A stretch of 64,000 nucleotides of DNA from an uncultured Pelagibacteraceae bacterium (GTDB lineage Bacteria > Pseudomonadota > Alphaproteobacteria > Pelagibacterales > Pelagibacteraceae), in NCBI GenBank assembly GCA_902605865.1, contig CACLEJ010000001.1, positions 132,417 to 196,416 of the forward strand, in the 5' to 3' direction. Below the pieces are notes generated by a model. It saw nothing but the letters and a program-made list of their open reading frames with translations, was not told the DNA's origin and did no database searches. A program made the translations under genes and the position numbers. Below, in pieces: positions 9,788 to 19,792 of the stretch (positions are counted from its first letter, which is position 1; each line of letters opens with the position of its first letter).

Positions 9788-10372
9788 TTACGGTTCAAGT
9801 TCGACATCCCAATACAAATAGTCCATCCAACTTTTATGTAAAAAGTTAGGTGGAAAATTCTTTCCATTTTTGTGAAGATCTTCTGTGGTAGGTTGAAAAG
9901 GCCATTGATTTAATGTCATACCTGAATTCTTTATTAGTCTTCCTCCCTTTTTAACATTACAGGAAGAACAAGCTGTTACAACATTATCCCAATTAGTTTT
10001 TCCACCTTTTGATCTTGGCAGTAAGTGATCAAAGGTTAATTCATTTTTACTTCCACAATATTGGCAGCTAAACTTATCTCTTAAAAATACGTTAAACCTT
10101 GTAAAGTTAGGATTTGATTGAGGTCTAATGTATGATTTAAGAGCAATTACACTTGGAAGTTTCATACTAAACGAGGGACTTCTGATTTGTCTGTCGTAAT
10201 AACTAACAATTGAAACTCTATCTAAGAAAACAGATTTAATTGAATCTTGCCAGCTCCATAATGAAAGTGGATAATAACTTAAAGGTCGATAATCTGCATT
10301 TAAAACTAATGCAGGACATTTTTCTAAAGAAATATTTTGATCAGAGAGCTCTCTCATAATTAAAACATACAT
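9788..10372 (-). CDS. HNH endonuclease family protein
   Basis: CQYCGSKNELTFDHLLPRSKGGKTNWDNVVTACSSCN HNH motif. Confidence 0.88.
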   Translation of the reverse strand: MYVLIMRELSDQNISLEKCPALVLNADYRPLSYYPLSLWSWQDSIKSVFLDRVSIVSYYDRQIRSPSFSMKLPSVIALKSYIRPQSNPNFTRFNVFLRDKFSCQYCGSKNELTFDHLLPRSKGGKTNWDNVVTACSSCNVKKGGRLIKNSGMTLNQWPFQPTTEDLHKNGKNFPPNFLHKSWMDYLYWDVELEP

Positions 10373-10418
10373 TAAATATACTTTTAATCAACTTTACTAA
10401 TTGTATATTAAGTATTTA

Positions 10419-11093
10419 TTAATTAATTATATTTCTTTTAATAAAGTTTAATGCCGCACTTGATGCTTCCATAGGTATATGGTGATCACAGTTTTTAATC
10501 ATTAAAGTTTCAATTTTAATTTTATTTCTGATAAAAAAATCTTCAGCCTCAAGTAAATTGCTCGGGGGGACGATTGGATCATTTTCACCATGTATCATTA
10601 AAATATTAGTTTTATTTTTAATTCTTGGAGAAAGGTCTTTCATATTTATGATTCTTCCAGAAAACCCTACAATACAACTAAATTTTTTTTCTGATGTTAG
10701 ACCAACATTTAATGACATCATGCATCCTTGACTGAAACCAGAAACACAAATTTGTGAATATTCTAAATTAAAATAATTACTTACTTCTGAAATATAACTG
10801 TTTAAAACATTTTCTGCCTTTTTTGATTCTTGAAGAGTATATTCTGGATCTTCATTATTTAAATCAAACCATTGAAACCCTGTAGGATTTATGCTGCAAA
10901 CTTCATGTGCATCAGGACATAAAAAAACTGTATTTTTTAAAAATCTTTTCCAATTTAAAATTAACATGCTTATATCTTTACCGTCACCCCCATATCCATG
11001 GAGTAAAATTACTGCACTTTTTATCTGCTCATTATTTTCTGGATTTATTATTGTTGTATTTAACGAAAATTTCATAAAATTTTTGGTAACCAA
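10419..11093 (-). CDS. Carboxylesterase/phospholipase family alpha/beta hydrolase
   Basis: VILLHGYGGDGKD, CVSGFSQGCMMSLN, MIHGENDPIVP. Confidence 0.87.
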   Translation of the reverse strand: MVTKNFMKFSLNTTIINPENNEQIKSAVILLHGYGGDGKDISMLILNWKRFLKNTVFLCPDAHEVCSINPTGFQWFDLNNEDPEYTLQESKKAENVLNSYISEVSNYFNLEYSQICVSGFSQGCMMSLNVGLTSEKKFSCIVGFSGRIINMKDLSPRIKNKTNILMIHGENDPIVPPSNLLEAEDFFIRNKIKIETLMIKNCDHHIPMEASSAALNFIKRNIIN

Positions 11094-11602
11094 TCAAGTA
11101 AAGATTGATCATTAAATTCAATATACCCAACAATTCTCCCAACTTCAAAACCATTTCGGTCTATTAAAATTGTTGTTGGTAATCCTCTTAGTTTAAACAA
11201 CTGTGAAAACTCTGGCCCAGATCCTGTAAATATATCTAAATTTTTAATTTTGATTTCATCAAAAAATTCTTTTGATTTTTTATAGCTTTCGCCACCGATA
11301 TTAATTGGAATAATATTAATATTTTTAAATTCATTTAAAGTTTTAAGTTTATCCAAAGATGGCATCTCTTTTTTACAAGGAGCACACCAAGTGGCCCAAA
11401 AATTTATTATTAATGGGTATGATTTATAATCATTTAAACTTACTTTTTGGCCATCAGATTTAATAAATTCTATATTTTCAATTTTTTTCTTGTCTTTATG
11501 TACTATAAGATTCTTAATTTCTGGACGCTCTATTGAATATGAGACGCTAGATGATATTAAGTAAAATATTATTATAAGATAATTAAAAAAAATGATTTTC
11601 AT
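11072..11602 (-). CDS. TlpA/ResA-like thioredoxin
   Basis: FWATWCAPCKKEMPSL motif, N-terminal signal sequence. Confidence 0.87.
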   Translation of the reverse strand: MKIIFFNYLIIIFYLISSSVSYSIERPEIKNLIVHKDKKKIENIEFIKSDGQKVSLNDYKSYPLIINFWATWCAPCKKEMPSLDKLKTLNEFKNINIIPINIGGESYKKSKEFFDEIKIKNLDIFTGSGPEFSQLFKLRGLPTTILIDRNGFEVGRIVGYIEFNDQSLLDWLPKIL

Positions 11603-11625
11603 AAAATCTGCAACAATTAAATATC

Positions 11626-13014
11626 ATGGGTAAAAATAAAAACAATCAACCAATTTGGAACACTAGAATTAAAAAGGAGTCAAAAAACCTTTTTAAAAAG
11701 GTTGGTGGATCAATAGAAATTGATAAAAGATTATTCAAAGAAGATATTAAAGCTTCAATTGTACATGTTGAGATGCTGTTTAGACAAAAAATTATAAATT
11801 TTAAAATTAAGAATAAAATAGTATGGGGTTTGAATAGAATAAAGAACGAAATTATAAAAAAAAAATTTATTTTTGATGACAAACTTGAGGATATTCATAT
11901 GAATATAGAACACAGACTCTTTGAACTAATTGGAGAAGACGCAGGGTATATTCACACTGCAAGATCAAGAAATGATCAGGTTATAACAGATTTTAAAATT
12001 TGGTTAAGAAATGCTAATAAAGAAATTGTTAAAAACATTGACGCAACAATGAAAAATATTTTAAAAAAAGCAGAAAAAAATGTTGAGACAGTTATGCCTG
12101 GTTTCACACACCTTAAAAATGCACAACCAGTTTCTTTTGCTCATTACTTAATGGCTTACTTAGAGATGTTTAATAGGGATAAAAATAGATTTCAAAATAA
12201 TTTAGAGAGTCTTAATGAAAATCCACTTGGTGTAGCTGCTTTAACAGGTACTTCTTTTAAAATTGATAGATTTTATACTTCAAAAAAATTAGGTTTCGAC
12301 AGACCGACTAAAAACTCAATTGATACTGTTTCTGATAGAGATTTTGTAATTGATTTTCTATATTCTTGCTCTGCATGTGCTGTTCATATCTCTAGGATTG
12401 CAGAGGAGTTTATAATCTGGAATTCAGATGCTTTTAAACTTATTAATTTGAATGATAAAATTGTAACTGGATCATCCATTATGCCTCAAAAAAAAAATCC
12501 TGATCCACTAGAGTACTTGAGAGGTAAAACAGGCTTTATGTTTGGAAATCTTTTTTCTATGCTTACAATATTAAAAGGATTGCCCCTTTCTTATTTTAAA
12601 GATTTACAAGATGATAAAGAAATTGTTTTTAAATCGTTTGATCAATTAAAAAATTCCTTGATTATATTAAATGATGTTCTTAAAAATTTTTCACCAGATA
12701 AGAAAAGAATGATCGAACTTGCAGAAAGTGGCTACATTACAGCAACTGATTTGGCAGATTATATGGTTAGAGAATTAAATTATCCATTTAGAAAAGCTTA
12801 TTTACAAACAGCTAAAATCATAAATTTTGCCGAAAAAAATAAAAAAAAATTGTCAGAGCTCACTATAAAAGAGATTAATAAAATTGAAAAAGGTTTAACC
12901 GCCGATGTTCTGAAAGTATTTGAACTAAAAAAATCTGTTAATTCTAAAGTTTCTTACGGTGGAACTTCTTTCGACAACATTAAGAAAATGATATTAAATT
13001 ACAAAAAGAAATAA
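11626..13014 (+). CDS. argH: Argininosuccinate lyase
   Basis: HTARSRNDQV, TGSSIMPQKKNPDPLE signature. Confidence 0.95.
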   Translation: MGKNKNNQPIWNTRIKKESKNLFKKVGGSIEIDKRLFKEDIKASIVHVEMLFRQKIINFKIKNKIVWGLNRIKNEIIKKKFIFDDKLEDIHMNIEHRLFELIGEDAGYIHTARSRNDQVITDFKIWLRNANKEIVKNIDATMKNILKKAEKNVETVMPGFTHLKNAQPVSFAHYLMAYLEMFNRDKNRFQNNLESLNENPLGVAALTGTSFKIDRFYTSKKLGFDRPTKNSIDTVSDRDFVIDFLYSCSACAVHISRIAEEFIIWNSDAFKLINLNDKIVTGSSIMPQKKNPDPLEYLRGKTGFMFGNLFSMLTILKGLPLSYFKDLQDDKEIVFKSFDQLKNSLIILNDVLKNFSPDKKRMIELAESGYITATDLADYMVRELNYPFRKAYLQTAKIINFAEKNKKKLSELTIKEINKIEKGLTADVLKVFELKKSVNSKVSYGGTSFDNIKKMILNYKKK

Positions 13015-13016
13015 CT

Positions 13017-13181
13017 ATGATTAAAAAAATAACTTTAATTACTATTTTTCTAATTTTATTAACTTCATGTGGAAGAAAAAATGAGCCAAAATATGAGGCA
13101 TCATTAAATAATAATGTTATGAAATTTAATAATTTTAATAACATATTTAAAATGCCAAAAAAAGATGAAATATATCAATAA
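13017..13181 (+). CDS. Small lipoprotein (LptM/YifL-like position between argH and lysA), 54 aa
   Basis: MIKKITLITIFLILLTSCGRKNEPKYEASLNNNVMKFNNFNNIFKMPKKDEIYQ; lipobox LLTSC; overlaps lysA start. Confidence 0.78.
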   Translation: MIKKITLITIFLILLTSCGRKNEPKYEASLNNNVMKFNNFNNIFKMPKKDEIYQ

Positions 13182-14379
13182 TATTTTTACAGTTGAAAAA
13201 TCCAGCCTCACTAAAGTAATTAAAAAATTTGAAACACCAATTTTTTGCTATTCGGAAAAAAAAATTAATGAAAATATAAGTAACTTTAAAAGAAGTTTTA
13301 AATCGTTTTCTCCAATCATATGTTTTTCAACAAAGTCAAACTGTAATCTAGAAATACTTAAACTAATTAAACGAAGTGGATTAGGAGCTGATGTTGTCTC
13401 AAAAGGTGAATTAATGATTGCTCTTAAAGCAGGAATAAATTCCAAAAAGATTGTTTTTTCTGGAGTGGGTAAAACTAGGTCAGAATTGATTTATGCGATA
13501 GATAAAAATATTTTATTGATTAATTGTGAGTCAAAAAGTGAAATATTAGAAATAGAAAGTATAGCAAAATCTAAGAATAAAAAGGTAAATATTGGAATTA
13601 GATTAAATCCAAATACAGATGCAAAAACAATTAAACAAATTTCAACTGGTAAAAAAGAAAATAAATTTGGTGTTAATGAAAAGACATTTATTGAAGTTTC
13701 AAAATATATAAAAAATTCAAAATTTTTAAATCTAAAATGTTTAAGTGTGCATATTGGAAGTCAAATTCTAGATCATAAGCCATACCAAAAAATGCTTAAC
13801 GTTATAGATAAATTAATAAAAAAAATTAACTTTAATTTCGAGTATATAGATCTTGGTGGTGGTATGGGTATTGATTATAACAAAGACAATAAAAAATTTA
13901 ATTATAAAAAATATAATCAAATTATTAAAAAATTTTTAAAAAAGCATAAATCAAAAATTGTTTTTGAACCTGGTAGATCAATTATTGGTGATACTGCAAT
14001 ATTAATTTCAAAAATTATTTATATAAAAGAGAATTCTAAAAAAGATTTTATTATTATGGATGCAGCTATGAATGATTTTATGAGACCTGCATTGTATGGG
14101 GCTAGGCATAAAATAATTCCATTAAAAAAAACCAATAAAATGACTAAGAAAAGTTATGATTTTGTAGGTCCGATTTGTGAAACTACAGATAAATTCTTAA
14201 CGACAAATAGATTTCAAAAATTAAATGAGAAAGATTATATTATTATTTGTGACGTAGGAGCATATGGATCATCGTTATCTTCAAATTATAACATTAGACC
14301 TAAACCTGCTGAAATATTAATTAAAGGTTCAAAAATAAGTGTAATTAAAAAAAGACAAAAACTAAAAGATATAATTTAG
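13165..14379 (+). CDS. lysA: Diaminopimelate decarboxylase
   Basis: PIICFSTKSNCNLEILK, SVHIGSQI, FEPGRSIIG, CETTDKF. Confidence 0.94.
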   Translation: MKYINNIFTVEKSSLTKVIKKFETPIFCYSEKKINENISNFKRSFKSFSPIICFSTKSNCNLEILKLIKRSGLGADVVSKGELMIALKAGINSKKIVFSGVGKTRSELIYAIDKNILLINCESKSEILEIESIAKSKNKKVNIGIRLNPNTDAKTIKQISTGKKENKFGVNEKTFIEVSKYIKNSKFLNLKCLSVHIGSQILDHKPYQKMLNVIDKLIKKINFNFEYIDLGGGMGIDYNKDNKKFNYKKYNQIIKKFLKKHKSKIVFEPGRSIIGDTAILISKIIYIKENSKKDFIIMDAAMNDFMRPALYGARHKIIPLKKTNKMTKKSYDFVGPICETTDKFLTTNRFQKLNEKDYIIICDVGAYGSSLSSNYNIRPKPAEILIKGSKISVIKKRQKLKDII

Positions 14380-14382
14380 TTT

Positions 14383-15093
14383 TTGACAAAAATGATAAGA
14401 AAACTTCTATTTTTATTTTTTTTCTTCCTAGGTATATCTTTAATTTCAATAATATTTTTGCCATCATTAATGATGCCAACTAAAATAGTTTTATTCGGTG
14501 GAAAAATGATGGGGAGGTGGGCAGCCGTTTGTCTTCGGATTTTTTTGCAAACAAAAATTATTGTTAAGGGTAAGGAAAATATTATTAAAAATGAAAAGTT
14601 TTTTATTGCCTGTTCTCATCAATCTATGTTTGAAACTTTTTACCTACAAACAATTTTTAATTCACCAATATTTATTTTAAAATATGAATTAATGAAAATT
14701 CCTATATTTGGTTGGTATTTAAAGAAGATAGAATCAATCTCAATAAATAGAAATAAAATTAGTAAAGATAATTTAGGTTTAATTGATAAAATAAAAAATT
14801 CTGTAAGAAATTCAGAAAGGCCAATAATTATATTCCCACAAGGAACTAGGGTTTTACCAAATGAAATAGTTCCCTTTAAAAAAGGAGTTGGTAGAATTTA
14901 TGATGAAATAAAAATAAAATGTCAACCTGTGGCTATAAATTCTGGACATGTTTGGCCAAAAAATGGAAAATTAAATTCAAAAAAAACAATAACAATATCA
15001 ATTCTTCCCGCAGTTAAACCTGGAATGAGATCAGTAGATTTTACAAATTATATTGAAAGTAAAATATATAATGAATTAGATATAATGAATTAG
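14383..15093 (+). CDS. plsC: 1-acyl-sn-glycerol-3-phosphate acyltransferase
   Basis: CSHQSMFETF, IIFPQGTR motifs. Confidence 0.88.
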   Translation: MTKMIRKLLFLFFFFLGISLISIIFLPSLMMPTKIVLFGGKMMGRWAAVCLRIFLQTKIIVKGKENIIKNEKFFIACSHQSMFETFYLQTIFNSPIFILKYELMKIPIFGWYLKKIESISINRNKISKDNLGLIDKIKNSVRNSERPIIIFPQGTRVLPNEIVPFKKGVGRIYDEIKIKCQPVAINSGHVWPKNGKLNSKKTITISILPAVKPGMRSVDFTNYIESKIYNELDIMN

Positions 15094-16202
15094 CCCTTCA
15101 TTGGCATTACAACATATATGCTATCATAATCAGCTGGGTCTCTAATTAGGGCTGGTGAACCTGTATCTTTTAAATAAATCTCAATATTATCTCCATCAAG
15201 TTGGGAAGCAACATCAATTAAATACCTAGAGTTAAAACTTATATCTAGCTCGTGATCAAACTTAACATTTAAACTTTCTTTACCGTCACCACTATTTGTA
15301 TTGTTAACTGAGAGATCAAGATTATCTTTTGAAAGATTAAATTTTACACCATCTTTTTTATCTAAAGAGACTGAAGCAACTCTATCTACCGAATTTAAAA
15401 ATGATTTTAGATCAACTTCTAATTTTTTTTGGTTTTCTTTAGGTATTACCTGTACGTAGTTTGGAAATTTTCCATCAATAAGCTTAGATATCAATATACT
15501 ATTGTTAATTTCAAATTTAATTTTTGATTTTATATTTGATATTTTAACTTCACCTTCATAGTCCTCTAATAATGAGCAAAGTTGAAAAATAGTCTTTTTT
15601 GGTAAAATTATCTGATCAAATTTAACTTTATTTTGCAATCTAATCTTAGAAATAGACATTCTATGACTATCAGTAGCTGCAGCTGTTAAGAAATTTTTAT
15701 CTTCAACTTCTGTCTGATGTAAAAAAATTCCACTTAAATAATGTCTTGTTTCGTCGTTAGATACCGAGAATTTACATTTATTTAAAAGTTTTAATAGCTC
15801 TTTTGATTTAATCGAAAACTCATTTTCATTGAAATTTTCATCTGTTAATGGGAATTCAGAAGCATTGATACAATTTAAGTTGAAAACAGATTTATCAGAC
15901 TCTAAGTGCAATTTATTTTCGCTAGGATTAGAAAAGTTAATTTTACTTCCAGATGAGAACTTTCTAACGATATCATACATTATTGATGAAGATGAAGTAG
16001 TTTTGCCCTCTTCTATTATTTCAACATTTGGAATTTGATGAATAAAAATTAAATCAAGATCAGTAGCTGTAATTGTAAGTTTTCCATTACTTACATCCAA
16101 TAATACGTTTGAAAGGATCGGTAAAGTGCTCCTTTTTTCAATTACACCCTGACAATAATTTAAAGATTTTTGAAGATCTTGTTGATTTAAACTAAACTTC
16201 AT
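15090..16202 (-). CDS. dnaN: DNA polymerase III beta clamp
   Basis: Full-length DnaN with C-terminal YVVMPMKG; adjacent to dnaA. Confidence 0.96.
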   Translation of the reverse strand: MKFSLNQQDLQKSLNYCQGVIEKRSTLPILSNVLLDVSNGKLTITATDLDLIFIHQIPNVEIIEEGKTTSSSSIMYDIVRKFSSGSKINFSNPSENKLHLESDKSVFNLNCINASEFPLTDENFNENEFSIKSKELLKLLNKCKFSVSNDETRHYLSGIFLHQTEVEDKNFLTAAATDSHRMSISKIRLQNKVKFDQIILPKKTIFQLCSLLEDYEGEVKISNIKSKIKFEINNSILISKLIDGKFPNYVQVIPKENQKKLEVDLKSFLNSVDRVASVSLDKKDGVKFNLSKDNLDLSVNNTNSGDGKESLNVKFDHELDISFNSRYLIDVASQLDGDNIEIYLKDTGSPALIRDPADYDSIYVVMPMKG

Positions 16203-17607
16203 TTTCTTTATTATACAAAATCTTATTTTTTAGACTATCAATATTAATATTTAATTCACTATCCTCTTTTCTCAATCTCTCTATAGTTTTAACAGAGTGG
16301 ATTACAGTTGTATGATCTCTATTAGAAAAAGATCTACCTATCTCTGGTAATGATTTTGATGTTAGCATTTTTGCAAGATAAATCGCAGTCTGCCTTGGTC
16401 TTACAAGATATCTTGATCTTCTTGGTGAAAGCATTTCATTTTTGCTAATTTTATAAAATTTACAGACTATTGTCTGTATTGTATCAATATCGACTTTATT
16501 TTCGGTAAGATTTAGTAAATCTTTTAAAATTATTTTAACTTCCGACAAATTCGGAACTTTATTATAAATCCTTGTGAACGAAACAATTCTATTTAGTGCT
16601 CCAACTAATTCTCTAATACTAGTTTTAATTTCTGCACTTAAAAATTTTTGAATTTCTTCAGAGATAACTACTTGATTTGAATAAGATAATTTTAATTCAT
16701 CAGTTTTAGATTTAATAATTTTATATCTAAGTTCATAATCAGGGTTTTGAATATCCACAACTAAACCACCTGAAAATCTAGATTTTATTCTCTCTTGAAT
16801 CCTAGTTAGTTTGTTAGGTGGTCTATCTGCTGAAATTATTATTTGTGAATTTTTATCTAATAATGCGTTAAAGGTATGAAAAAATTCCTCTTGCATGGCT
16901 TCTTTACCATTCATGAACTGAATATCATCTATTAATAAAATATCGGTATTTCTAAAATACTCTTTAAACTTTACCATCTCATTTGATTTTATAGACTTTA
17001 CAAATTGGTACATAAATCTTTCTGCTGATATAAACATAACTTTATTCTTTTCTTTCAACTCTAAACCAATGGCGTTTAGTAAGTGTGTTTTACCCATTCC
17101 TACACCACCATATAAATATAAAGGATTATAATGAGCTATATCCTTGGAAACTTTTTTTGATGCTTCAAATGCTAATTTGTTACTTCCTCCAGTTATAAAA
17201 TTTTCAAAGTTTTTATTTGGATCTATCCTATTATATTGAAGATAAGAGTCTTTTATAAACGACACATTATCATTATTAACTTCAAAAGAATTTTTGGATG
17301 AAATATTTGTCTCGCTAATTTCAGTTCCTTTATTATTTTTAATTGTAAATTCAATCCTCACCAGGTCTTTTTTGTATTCTTTAATTGTCTGCAATATTTG
17401 GTCTAAATATCTTGATACTATCCAATCTCTTATAAATCTTGTTGAGACTGAAAATAATATATAATTATGAAATTCTTCAACTAATTCAATTTTTTTTATC
17501 CAACTCTCAAAAATATCGTTTCCAAGTTTTTCACGTAATTCTTTTTTAATACTCTGCCAATCAATTTTTTTTTCGAGTGCTTTATTGTTTTGTAAATTAT
17601 TTTTCAT
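16192..17607 (-). CDS. dnaA: Chromosomal replication initiator DnaA
   Basis: GGVGMGKTHLLNAIG, DILLIDDIQFM, NRDHTTVIHSVKTIE. Confidence 0.97.
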   Translation of the reverse strand: MKNNLQNNKALEKKIDWQSIKKELREKLGNDIFESWIKKIELVEEFHNYILFSVSTRFIRDWIVSRYLDQILQTIKEYKKDLVRIEFTIKNNKGTEISETNISSKNSFEVNNDNVSFIKDSYLQYNRIDPNKNFENFITGGSNKLAFEASKKVSKDIAHYNPLYLYGGVGMGKTHLLNAIGLELKEKNKVMFISAERFMYQFVKSIKSNEMVKFKEYFRNTDILLIDDIQFMNGKEAMQEEFFHTFNALLDKNSQIIISADRPPNKLTRIQERIKSRFSGGLVVDIQNPDYELRYKIIKSKTDELKLSYSNQVVISEEIQKFLSAEIKTSIRELVGALNRIVSFTRIYNKVPNLSEVKIILKDLLNLTENKVDIDTIQTIVCKFYKISKNEMLSPRRSRYLVRPRQTAIYLAKMLTSKSLPEIGRSFSNRDHTTVIHSVKTIERLRKEDSELNINIDSLKNKILYNKENEV

Positions 17608-17763
17608 GAAGGAATTCCACTTAAGACTTATAAAAAATTATTGCAATAAGTTTATTTGTAAAAACAAAAATAAATAAAATTTATGATTGAATAAATTCCT
17701 GATTGAATTTTTTTAAAATTATTATTGCAACCTAGTCGAGTATAGGATTTAAAATTTAAAAAT

Positions 17764-17813
17764 ATTACTAAATCTACATCTAGTAATTTTTTCAATTAAA
17801 CTTTTAGATGTAG
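17764..17813 (-). promoter_or_regulatory. Mutually exclusive hairpins between rpsT and dnaA (attenuator-like)
   Basis: CTACATCTA (17774-17782)/TAGATGTAG (17805-17813) overlaps ATTACTA (17764-17770)/TAGTAAT (17781-17787). Confidence 0.35.
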
Positions 17814-17876
17814 TAAATTATTAATAAATTGTACGCTTAAGTTGTATAGGAAAAAATTTTTACTTATTGGAGGTTG

Positions 17877-18137
17877 TTATAAAGAATTAATTTTTTTTGT
17901 AATTCTTGACATGTTCCTTGAGGCGTTTTGTCTTTTAATGATTCCTGTTTTTGCAATTGACATTAATTCAGAATTTAGCTTTGGTAGAAATGATAAAGCT
18001 TCTTTTTTATCCTTTTTTTCGATTATAGAATTCATTTTTTTCAATGCACTTCTATAACGGCTCTTTCTAGATCTGTTAACAGCTGTTTGCCTTTTAATTT
18101 TTCTAGTACGTTTAATTGCTGATTTTGTATTCGCCAT
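17877..18137 (-). CDS. rpsT: 30S ribosomal protein S20
   Basis: MANTKSAIKRTRKIKRQTAVNRSRKSRYR. Confidence 0.96.
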   Translation of the reverse strand: MANTKSAIKRTRKIKRQTAVNRSRKSRYRSALKKMNSIIEKKDKKEALSFLPKLNSELMSIAKTGIIKRQNASRNMSRITKKINSL

Positions 18138-18146
18138 AAACGTGAG

Positions 18147-18175
18147 TGTATATCTTCAGTTAATGATTGGGTCAA
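18147..18175 (-). promoter_or_regulatory. rpsT promoter TTGACC-17 nt-TATACA
   Basis: GGTCAA at 18170-18175 and TGTATA at 18147-18152 on +, 17-bp spacer. Confidence 0.6.
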
Positions 18176-18187
18176 TACAATAATTGT

Positions 18188-19054
18188 TTATTTTTGACAT
18201 AAATTACAAAAAAAACTAGACCTATTTGAAATAAATTTTTTATGTATTGTTCCCTTGCAACTATATTTTAAACATTTTTTATTTTCTCTTTGATAAACAT
18301 TAAAATTTTTTTGAAAAGAACCTTGGTCTCCACTTGTATTCATAAAATCTCTGATACTCGATCCTCCCTTTTCTATTGCTTTTCTTAAAACTACTTTTGA
18401 AAAATGAGAAATTTTTTGGCAATCATTTAAACTAAGTGAACTTACCTCTTTAGATGGTAAAATCTTACATAAAAATAATATTTCACTAGCATAAATATTA
18501 CCAATTCCTGAAACAAAATTTTGATCAATTAAAAAATTTTTAATATTTTTTTTTTTATTTTTAAAATAATTAAAAATATAATTTCTATCAAATAATGGAT
18601 CAAAAGGTTCTGGCCCATATTTTCTAAAGTTATTATTTATCTCTTCATCATTTTTAAAATAAGAAAAATAACCAAATCTTCTTGGATCATTGTAAATTAA
18701 TTTTAAGTTATCAATTTTCATTTCCACATGATTATGCTTTTTAGGTAACAATGGAGAGTGATAAAAACTGGTGTTTGTTATAGAACTTTTTTTTCTGGAT
18801 TTGCTAATTAAATGAATAGTTCCTGACATCCCGAGATGTATCATTAAATAAGAACTATCCTCAAATTTGAGTATTAAATGTTTTGAAAACCTATCTACTT
18901 TAATAATTTTTTTTTTTACTATATTTTTTTCAAAATTTTTTGGAACCTTAAACCTTAAATTTCTATTTTTTATTAATATGTCTTTAATAATCTTTCCTGT
19001 AATACTCTTATTCAAAGATTGTTTGACGATTTCTACTTCTGGTAATTCAGGCAT
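18188..19054 (-). CDS. mutM: Formamidopyrimidine-DNA glycosylase
   Basis: MPELPEVEIVKQSL N-terminus, C-terminal zinc-finger Cys residues. Confidence 0.95.
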   Translation of the reverse strand: MPELPEVEIVKQSLNKSITGKIIKDILIKNRNLRFKVPKNFEKNIVKKKIIKVDRFSKHLILKFEDSSYLMIHLGMSGTIHLISKSRKKSSITNTSFYHSPLLPKKHNHVEMKIDNLKLIYNDPRRFGYFSYFKNDEEINNNFRKYGPEPFDPLFDRNYIFNYFKNKKKNIKNFLIDQNFVSGIGNIYASEILFLCKILPSKEVSSLSLNDCQKISHFSKVVLRKAIEKGGSSIRDFMNTSGDQGSFQKNFNVYQRENKKCLKYSCKGTIHKKFISNRSSFFCNLCQK

Positions 19055-19087
19055 TTCATACTATATTAGGGTTTTAATATAATTTAT

Positions 19088-19792
19088 ATGCAACAAAATC
19101 TTCAAAATAAAGCAGGACTTGTCGAAGGAGTATTTAATAAAGTCTATGATAAATATGATTTGATGAATGATTTTATGTCATTTGGAATTCATAGACTTTG
19201 GAAAAAAAACCTTATGAATTGGATGAGTCCGACCAAAGGCAGGAAGTATTTGGATGTTGCTTGTGGAACTGGTGATTTAGGAAAATTATTTTTAGATTAT
19301 ACTGATAAGAATGGAGAAATTACCTCTTCAGACTCTAATAATAAAATGATTGAAAAAGGCAAAAAAAGACTAAGTAGGTATAAAAATATAAAATGGGTTG
19401 TTGCAGAAGCAGAAAAACTGCCATTCGAAAATAACACTTTTGATTTTTATACAATTAGTTTTGGTTTAAGAAATACAAAAAATTTAGGTAAATCTTTATC
19501 AGAAGCCTATAGAGTTCTTAAACCTGGTGGAAGATATATGTGTTTAGAGTTTTCAAAAATTCAAAATTCTAATTTAGATTTTTTATACAAAAATTACTCG
19601 AAATTAATTCCTCACATAGGAAAAGCAGTTGTTGGTGATAAAGACCCTTATGAATATTTGACTAAAAGTATAGAAGAATTTGTTAATCAGGAAGAATTGA
19701 TAGATTTAATGAAAGGAAATAATTTTAAAAATTGTTCATATAGAAATTTATCTGGCGGGATAGTAGCTATTCATTCTGGTTGGAAAATATAA
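19088..19792 (+). CDS. ubiE: Ubiquinone/menaquinone C-methyltransferase
   Basis: YDLMNDFMSFGIHRLWK, DVACGTGDLG, SFGLRN. Confidence 0.95.
   Translation: MQQNLQNKAGLVEGVFNKVYDKYDLMNDFMSFGIHRLWKKNLMNWMSPTKGRKYLDVACGTGDLGKLFLDYTDKNGEITSSDSNNKMIEKGKKRLSRYKNIKWVVAEAEKLPFENNTFDFYTISFGLRNTKNLGKSLSEAYRVLKPGGRYMCLEFSKIQNSNLDFLYKNYSKLIPHIGKAVVGDKDPYEYLTKSIEEFVNQEELIDLMKGNNFKNCSYRNLSGGIVAIHSGWKI

Noticed and set aside
17608-17876. Chromosomal origin at dnaA
   Set aside because: No TTATNCACA-type DnaA box seen by eye in the spacer; would need GC-skew analysis and a box search.
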